From Dehalococcoidia bacterium (GTDB lineage Bacteria; Chloroflexota; Dehalococcoidia; UBA2979), in NCBI GenBank assembly GCA_028279505.1, contig JANQNP010000038.1, positions 1-57,483 of the forward strand: a DNA stretch of 57,483 nt, written 5' to 3'. A program made the position numbers and the translations under genes. This document shows, one piece after another, positions 53,701-57,483 of this stretch. The notes under the pieces are model-generated. The model ran no database searches and was not told the DNA's origin. It saw only the letters and a program-made list of their open reading frames with translations. Numbering within the stretch: position 1 is the stretch's first letter; the number at the start of each line of letters is the position of its first letter.

Positions 53701-56693
53701 GCGGTGGCCGCTTCTACCGCAGCGAGCCCGTCGACACCCTCGTCGCCACGCTTCCCGCGACCACGAACGCCGATGCCGAGGCCATGGTCACCTACACACC
53801 GGTTCAGCCCGGCACCCTCCGCTTCGTCGTCGAAGCGACGGACGACCAGGGCCGCGTCGCACGCGCCAGCCGGTTCATGTGGGTCGCCGGCGGCAACTTC
53901 GTCCGATGGCAGGTCCGCAACGACGACATCTTCGAGCTGATCGCCGACCAGGAGTCCTACGAGCCCGGCGACACCGCCGAGGTCCTCGTACCGACCAGCT
54001 ACCCTGGCGCCCGCGCGCTCGTCACCGTCGAGCGCGGTCACATCATCGACCGCGACACGCGCACGCTCTCGACCGCCTCAGACGTCATCTTCGTGCCGGT
54101 CATCGAGCGCCACGTCCCGAACGTCTTCGTCAGCGTCGTCGTCTACCGCCCACCCACCGAGGCCGATCCACTCCCGAGGTACCAGGTCGGCTACGTCGAG
54201 CTCCCCGTCTCCACCGAGTCGCGGCAGCTCGTCGTCAACGTCGTCCCGACGGTTGACCGCGCCGGTCCCGGCGACACCGTCGAGTACGAGATCGAGGTCA
54301 CCGATGTGAACGGCGTCGGCCAGGAGGCCGAGCTATCGATCGCCGTCGTCGATGAGGCCGTGCTCTCGCTCGCCGACGATCTCAGCATCGATGGCCTCCG
54401 CGCCTTCTGGTTCGAGCGCGGGCTCTCCGTCCACACCGGTTCCTCGCTCTCCGTCTCCGTCGAGCGCACCAACGACGTGATCCAGGAGCCCGAGGAAGGT
54501 GGCAAGGGCGGCGGCTCCGACAACGACGCGCTCCGCAGCGAGTTCCGCAACACCGCGTTCTGGTCAGCCCAGCTCAAGACCGACGAGAACGGCCGCGCCA
54601 CCGTCGGCGTCGAGCTGCCCGACAACCTCACCACCTGGCGCGCCTCGGTCCGCGCCGTCAGCGGCGACACGATGGTCGGCGACGGTCAGGCCGAGCTTCT
54701 GGTCACCCGGCCGCTCCTCGCGCGCCCCGCGCTACCGCGCTTCCTGCGCGTCGGCGACGACGTCACGCTCCGCGTACTCATGCGCAACGGCACCGAGTCC
54801 GCCTCCGAGGTCACTGTCGCCCTCGATGTCGACGGCGTCACCGTGACCGACCCTGGCCCTCAGACCCGCACCGTCGCCTCCGACGCCTCGGTCGAGTTCG
54901 CCTGGGCGGCCGAGGCGCTCGGCGCGGGCGACGCCCGTATCCGCTTCTCCGCGACCGACGACGCCGGTCGCACTGACATCGTCGAGCTGACGATCCCCGT
55001 GCTGCTCGACGTCACTCCCGAGGCCACGGCCACCGGCGGCGTCGTCACCGACGAGCCACTGGCGGAAGCCGTCTACCTCCCCGACTACGCCCTCACTGAG
55101 GACGGTCGGGTCCAGGTCAACGTCGAAGCCTCCATCGTCGGCGTCCTCAGCTCAGAGCTGAGGCACTTCGCCATCCCGTCGTACTGCGGCCGCCCCTGCG
55201 AATCGACTACCAGCATCGCGAGCCGGATCATGGCTAACGCCGCGATCGCGCGCGCCGAGGGCTCGACGACCCGGGCCACCTCGATCATCACCCGTGGCGA
55301 CGTCTCCGAACTGGAACGCCGCCAGCGCAGCGACGGCGGTTGGGCCTGGTGCGCCGGCACCTGCACCAGTGATCCGTCCGTCACCGCCTGGGCGCTGATC
55401 GCGCTCACCGAGGCCCGCGACGCCGGAAACGAGGTCGACCAGATCAGGCTCAACCGCGGCCGGAGTTACCTCGACCAGCAGCACCGGAACCCCACCGACG
55501 TCGCGGCCGAGAGCGACGCGAGCTGGCGCGCCATGCTCCATTACGCGATGGTCCGCGTCTCGCCGACCCTCGGCTCCTCACCGGTGCGAGCCCTCTTCGA
55601 GCGGGAGCGCACCCAGCTCCAGAACTGGGGCCGCGCGTTCATGATCCTCGCGCTCCACGAGCGCCCCGACGACACGCATAACATCGAGGTCATCGAGGCG
55701 CTCACCAACGACCTCGCCGTGAACGTCATCTCCAGCGCCAACGGCTCGCACTGGGAAGACCCGGTCTCGTCGGGCCTCCTCCAGAGCGACACTCGCACGA
55801 CCGCCCTCGTGCTCCGGGCGATGGCGAGCGCCTCACCCGATCACCCGTTGATCGAGGAGACCGTCCGCTGGCTCGTCGTCGGCCGCTCCGCCGACCGCTG
55901 GAGCACGAAGCTCGAACGCGCCCAGGCGCTCGACGCCCTCGGCGTCTACGCCGAAGGCACCGGCGAGCTCCTCGGCGACTACGCTTACGAGGTCTCGCTC
56001 GACGGCGGCGAGCTGCTCGCCGGCCAGTTCCGCCCCCGAGGTGGTGAGAACGAGGCCAGCATCGAGACGCCGCTCGACGACCTGACGCTCGGCGGCTTCA
56101 GCCGCTTCGACTTCGACCGCGATCTCGACGCGCCGGGCCGCCTCTACTACTCCCTGAACCTCCTCTATCAGACGCCGGCTCGGGAGATTGAGTCGCTCAA
56201 CCGTGGCATCGCTGTCTCCCGCGAGTACACCCTGCTCGAGGAGCCCGACCGTCCGATCAGCAGCGCCCCGCTCGGCGAGGTCGTTCGCATCCGCCTCACC
56301 GTCCTGAGCGACGCCAACCGCAAGTTCGTCACGCTCGAGGACGCACTACCCGCCGGCCTCGAGCCGATCGACCCGCAGCTGAAGATCATCCCCGCCCACC
56401 TCGTCGACCAGCTCAACGAGGAACGCCAGGAAGCGATCCTCGGCGACGCGCCGGAGTACGCCGCCCCCTGGTTCCCCTGGTACCTCAACCCGTGGGACGA
56501 CGTACAGATCCGCGACGAGCGCCTCGTCCTCTTCTCGACGCGCCTCCCCCGAGGCGTGCACGAGTACGTCTTCTTCGCCCGCGCCACCACCCCCGGCGAC
56601 TTCTTCGTCGCCCCGGCCGTCGCCCAGGAAGCCTTCTTCCCCGAGGTCTTCGGCCGCTCCGACAGCACGCGGTTCACCGTGGACAATGACTAG
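50733..56693 (+). CDS. Alpha-2-macroglobulin-like protein without thioester
   Basis: A 1,986-residue membrane-anchored protein (helix at about 36-56). SbsA-like Ig domains come first (FNRAVVP, TFNQPMSRASVEAAF), then the MG2 domain (TDRPIYRPGETVNLTG), the bait-region domain near 1080-1270, the A2M domain starting FWSAQLKTDENGRATVGVEL, and the helical toroid (about 1480-1790). The thioester motif CxEQ is lost: the site reads YCGRPCESTTS. Two CxxxC pairs (C1485/C1489 and C1540/C1544) occupy this area. Bacterial forms guard the periplasm by trapping proteases; thioester-free forms exist. Coupling to PBP1C suggests a repair role at the cell wall. Confidence 0.9.
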   Translation: MSDTTDRPEDGTASDGGSTTAPDQPPPRRGQPSTLALLLGGAITVLVIALVTLLALGGDDEPDDGVPAAPEIDEVGVSIDPRGDEVSRLAPIVLNFKDAPVEQDPAKLVTLTPTVEGAYVWSEDRKTLLFQPTFPGLTRGGEYVVAINGAAAGLDEDVTRSFTVEGKLKVDYLIPGDGDREVPVQAPVLVQFNRAVVPLTIISELDTSTVLNFEPAVAGEGEWLSTSLYRFQPDAFAPSTEYTITIEPGLTSAVDGVLEEAVTWTFRTVSPAVDEVLPGQNTKFIPRDQQIEVTFNQPMSRASVEAAFRLLDASDDPVPGAFTWATEGDRFTFTPTDPLEMDAAYEVLVPAGVQSATAGVTATARETSFRTAPEATLVSSRPSAGQTNASRWGIELEFAAPVDVDTFEGVLTVTGFEDDVLQIHSYDDTNVSIRRSLDPDTEYTVALGTGALDRQGLPVPPFSFSFETGSLDKRVSLAIPHRYATYAASSVPELYFFATNLEEVELELFEISEVRALQRMSDPWGEFISNTEPIRTWTVPVDGPANTPRLTSTLLSEDGPLPVGHYVVRPAVPFQRNNAVAFSVVDVAIVTKLAERELLVWALDYDTGAPLGDVPIRAAGPGLVGDAGVVATDASGLASFEVPTVLEASTNRGRNYNILIDDGDHFGVARTDWEFGAQPWQIDIPQEYAPRVYVGHVYTDRPIYRPGETVNLTGVVRADNDADYRIPDEPPEGLELVIRGADYDELDARPLDLNEFGTFAEEFDLPEDADIGFYQLELRYDQSSVRRNWHITSTAFTVAEFRVPEFRVETSTDRANVVDGEQITGAAEASFFFGGAVAGADMEWSAIANPTSMRSDAFPGYSFRDFDYWATSIVEDRLRGTGSGVTDAAGVATFSLPAELRGNEGTQSFEISVSVQDESAQLVADTTSVTVHPASFYGGVKPEGYLAIEGEPTTINLASIDLDGEPLPDQDLVLRVYEREWVTTKEQTAGGGRFYRSEPVDTLVATLPATTNADAEAMVTYTPVQPGTLRFVVEATDDQGRVARASRFMWVAGGNFVRWQVRNDDIFELIADQESYEPGDTAEVLVPTSYPGARALVTVERGHIIDRDTRTLSTASDVIFVPVIERHVPNVFVSVVVYRPPTEADPLPRYQVGYVELPVSTESRQLVVNVVPTVDRAGPGDTVEYEIEVTDVNGVGQEAELSIAVVDEAVLSLADDLSIDGLRAFWFERGLSVHTGSSLSVSVERTNDVIQEPEEGGKGGGSDNDALRSEFRNTAFWSAQLKTDENGRATVGVELPDNLTTWRASVRAVSGDTMVGDGQAELLVTRPLLARPALPRFLRVGDDVTLRVLMRNGTESASEVTVALDVDGVTVTDPGPQTRTVASDASVEFAWAAEALGAGDARIRFSATDDAGRTDIVELTIPVLLDVTPEATATGGVVTDEPLAEAVYLPDYALTEDGRVQVNVEASIVGVLSSELRHFAIPSYCGRPCESTTSIASRIMANAAIARAEGSTTRATSIITRGDVSELERRQRSDGGWAWCAGTCTSDPSVTAWALIALTEARDAGNEVDQIRLNRGRSYLDQQHRNPTDVAAESDASWRAMLHYAMVRVSPTLGSSPVRALFERERTQLQNWGRAFMILALHERPDDTHNIEVIEALTNDLAVNVISSANGSHWEDPVSSGLLQSDTRTTALVLRAMASASPDHPLIEETVRWLVVGRSADRWSTKLERAQALDALGVYAEGTGELLGDYAYEVSLDGGELLAGQFRPRGGENEASIETPLDDLTLGGFSRFDFDRDLDAPGRLYYSLNLLYQTPAREIESLNRGIAVSREYTLLEEPDRPISSAPLGEVVRIRLTVLSDANRKFVTLEDALPAGLEPIDPQLKIIPAHLVDQLNEERQEAILGDAPEYAAPWFPWYLNPWDDVQIRDERLVLFSTRLPRGVHEYVFFARATTPGDFFVAPAVAQEAFFPEVFGRSDSTRFTVDND

Positions 56694-56708
56694 CCGCGAC
56701 GAACCCCC

Positions 56709-56735
56709 GCCGGCCCGCCTTAACGGCGGGCCGGC
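56709..56735 (+). terminator. GC-rich hairpin after the macroglobulin gene
   Basis: GCCGGCCCGCC and GGCGGGCCGGC form a perfect 11-bp stem around TTAAC, 16 bases past the stop. There is no T-run, so termination strength is uncertain. Confidence 0.6.
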
Positions 56736-56910
56736 CCTCGGCCCGATCCGTCCTCCGAGGATGGCGACGCCGGCGCCGACCTCACAGTTCCCTCCCACCC
56801 ATCGAGGACACCCCACCTCCTCCAGCCTGAGCGTCGATCCAGCAGCCCGATCGCGCGCGATCAGCGGGCAAACCCCGACTCGCCCAACAGGTCGCCTTTC
56901 TACGATCTGA

Positions 56911-57483
56911 GTGCGTTCTGCCGCCGCTCCCCACGGGCGACGCGTCTCCGAGAGGACCCCTCGCATCGCCTCCCTCTGGAGGGCCACCCCGGCCCTGTTG
57001 ATCGCGATCGCCTTCCTCGTGCTGCCCGGCACCACCGCCGCGCACCACCCCGAGGTGCTCTCGATCGCCCTCTCCTGCCACGACGAGAACTGGGCGCGTA
57101 TCGACTACACCGTCGTCGCCTGGACCGGCTACGGAGACGATCCGACCGACGATCCCTCCCGCGCCAACCCCGCCATCGAGGTCCGCATCGCCCCCGAGGG
57201 CAAGCGCTTCACCCCCGTCGGCAGCGGCGCCTTCGTCGCCCCCGACTACCAGTTCAGCGGCCACGCGCTCGTCGCTCCGGACGGCCGCTACCGCCTCCGC
57301 GTCCAGGCCACCACCACCTGGGGCAACGGCAGCCGGGCCGGCAGCGCTCGCACCGTCTTCTTCAGCTCCCCCGACTGCACCCCAACCCCGACGGCAACGC
57401 CGACCCCCACGCCGACGGCGAGCCCCACACCGACGCCAAGTGCGACCGTCACCCCCTCCCCGACCCCGATCGCCGGCCCACCA
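56911..57483 (+). CDS. Secreted protein with Thr/Pro linker, N-terminal part
   Basis: The open frame from the GTG at 56911 runs 191 codons to the window edge without a stop; a TGA lies immediately before the GTG. The N-terminus is basic and is followed by a hydrophobic stretch (ATPALLIAIAFLVLPG) and a likely signal cleavage near TTAAHH. An Ig-like or beta-rich domain of about 110 residues follows (VLSIALSCHDENWARIDYTV), with Cys near both ends. Then comes a linker of TPTPTA-like repeats. I do not recognise the domain. The Thr/Pro linker resembles that of the CAP lipoprotein at 25112. The ribosome site is weak, so the exact start is uncertain. Confidence 0.7.
   Translation, partial: MRSAAAPHGRRVSERTPRIASLWRATPALLIAIAFLVLPGTTAAHHPEVLSIALSCHDENWARIDYTVVAWTGYGDDPTDDPSRANPAIEVRIAPEGKRFTPVGSGAFVAPDYQFSGHALVAPDGRYRLRVQATTTWGNGSRAGSARTVFFSSPDCTPTPTATPTPTPTASPTPTPSATVTPSPTPIAGPP
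57375..57470 (+). repeat. Thr/Pro codon repeats at the window edge
   Basis: Repeats of ACGCCGACC-like hexamers encode T-P-T-P linkers in the secreted protein. The stretch continues past the window. Confidence 0.65.

Noticed and set aside
1..57483. tRNA, rRNA, CRISPR, insertion sequence, prophage or toxin-antitoxin content
   Set aside because: I looked for tRNA T-arm patterns, regular short repeats, transposase/integrase motifs and small paired genes and found none that I can support.

Overview
The window is very GC-rich, tightly packed bacterial chromosome with strong G/C third-position bias and many GTG or TTG starts. I see no tRNA, rRNA, CRISPR array, transposase, integrase or plasmid replication gene. 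The gene mix suggests a heterotrophic, aerobic member of the Chloroflexota (Dehalococcoidia/SAR202/Tepidiformales-like). The pointers are two double-length class III CoA transferases, two luciferase-like flavin/F420 oxidoreductases, a thiolase with a DUF35 partner, and a primary sigma factor without region 1.1. This placement is an inference; a high-GC actinobacterial relative cannot be excluded by eye.

Layout. 1-6.5 kb: the end of a copper-type P-ATPase, then a minus-strand run of a phosphodiesterase-like protein, an M20 peptidase, a Zn-alcohol dehydrogenase, threonine ammonia-lyase and an unusual Arg-rich membrane protein. 6.5-16.4 kb: an APH-like kinase, a cation/Ca exchanger, an LLM oxidoreductase, a second Zn-ADH, a double GNAT protein, SfsA, the primary sigma factor, an ER-type signal peptidase with a coiled-coil insert, and a DinB-like protein. 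16.4-20.3 kb: TetR regulator, ABC ATPase and FtsX-like permease, preceded by a four-half-site operator that overlaps the regulator's start codon. 20.4-29.5 kb: acyl-CoA and xenobiotic catabolism (crotonase, DUF35, a thiolase lacking the usual Cys, acyl-CoA dehydrogenase, TetR, haloalkane dehalogenase, tandem CoA transferase) with a CAP-domain lipoprotein. 29.9-32.6 kb: a heme-sensing chemotaxis pair. 32.6-41.3 kb: MFS exporter with HxlR regulator, YkgJ-type Cys-cluster protein, second tandem CoA transferase, LLM oxidoreductase, an amidohydrolase-like protein without metal ligands, and a lipoprotein. 41.2-48.0 kb: an operon acs-E1alpha-E1beta-E2-acyl carrier protein-E3 with overlapping start and stop codons. 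48.4-57.5 kb: PBP1C and a 1,986-residue alpha-2-macroglobulin-like protein, then the start of a secreted Thr/Pro-linker protein running off the window.

The most unusual unit is at 29904-32555. A soluble globin-coupled methyl-accepting protein lies directly upstream of a CheW adaptor fused to a second globin of the flavohemoglobin type. Both the receptor and its coupling protein therefore appear to carry their own heme sensor, and a perfect 12-bp hairpin lies between the two genes. The second is the 2-oxoacid dehydrogenase operon, with a phosphopantetheine carrier protein between E2 and E3 and an acyl-CoA synthetase at its head.
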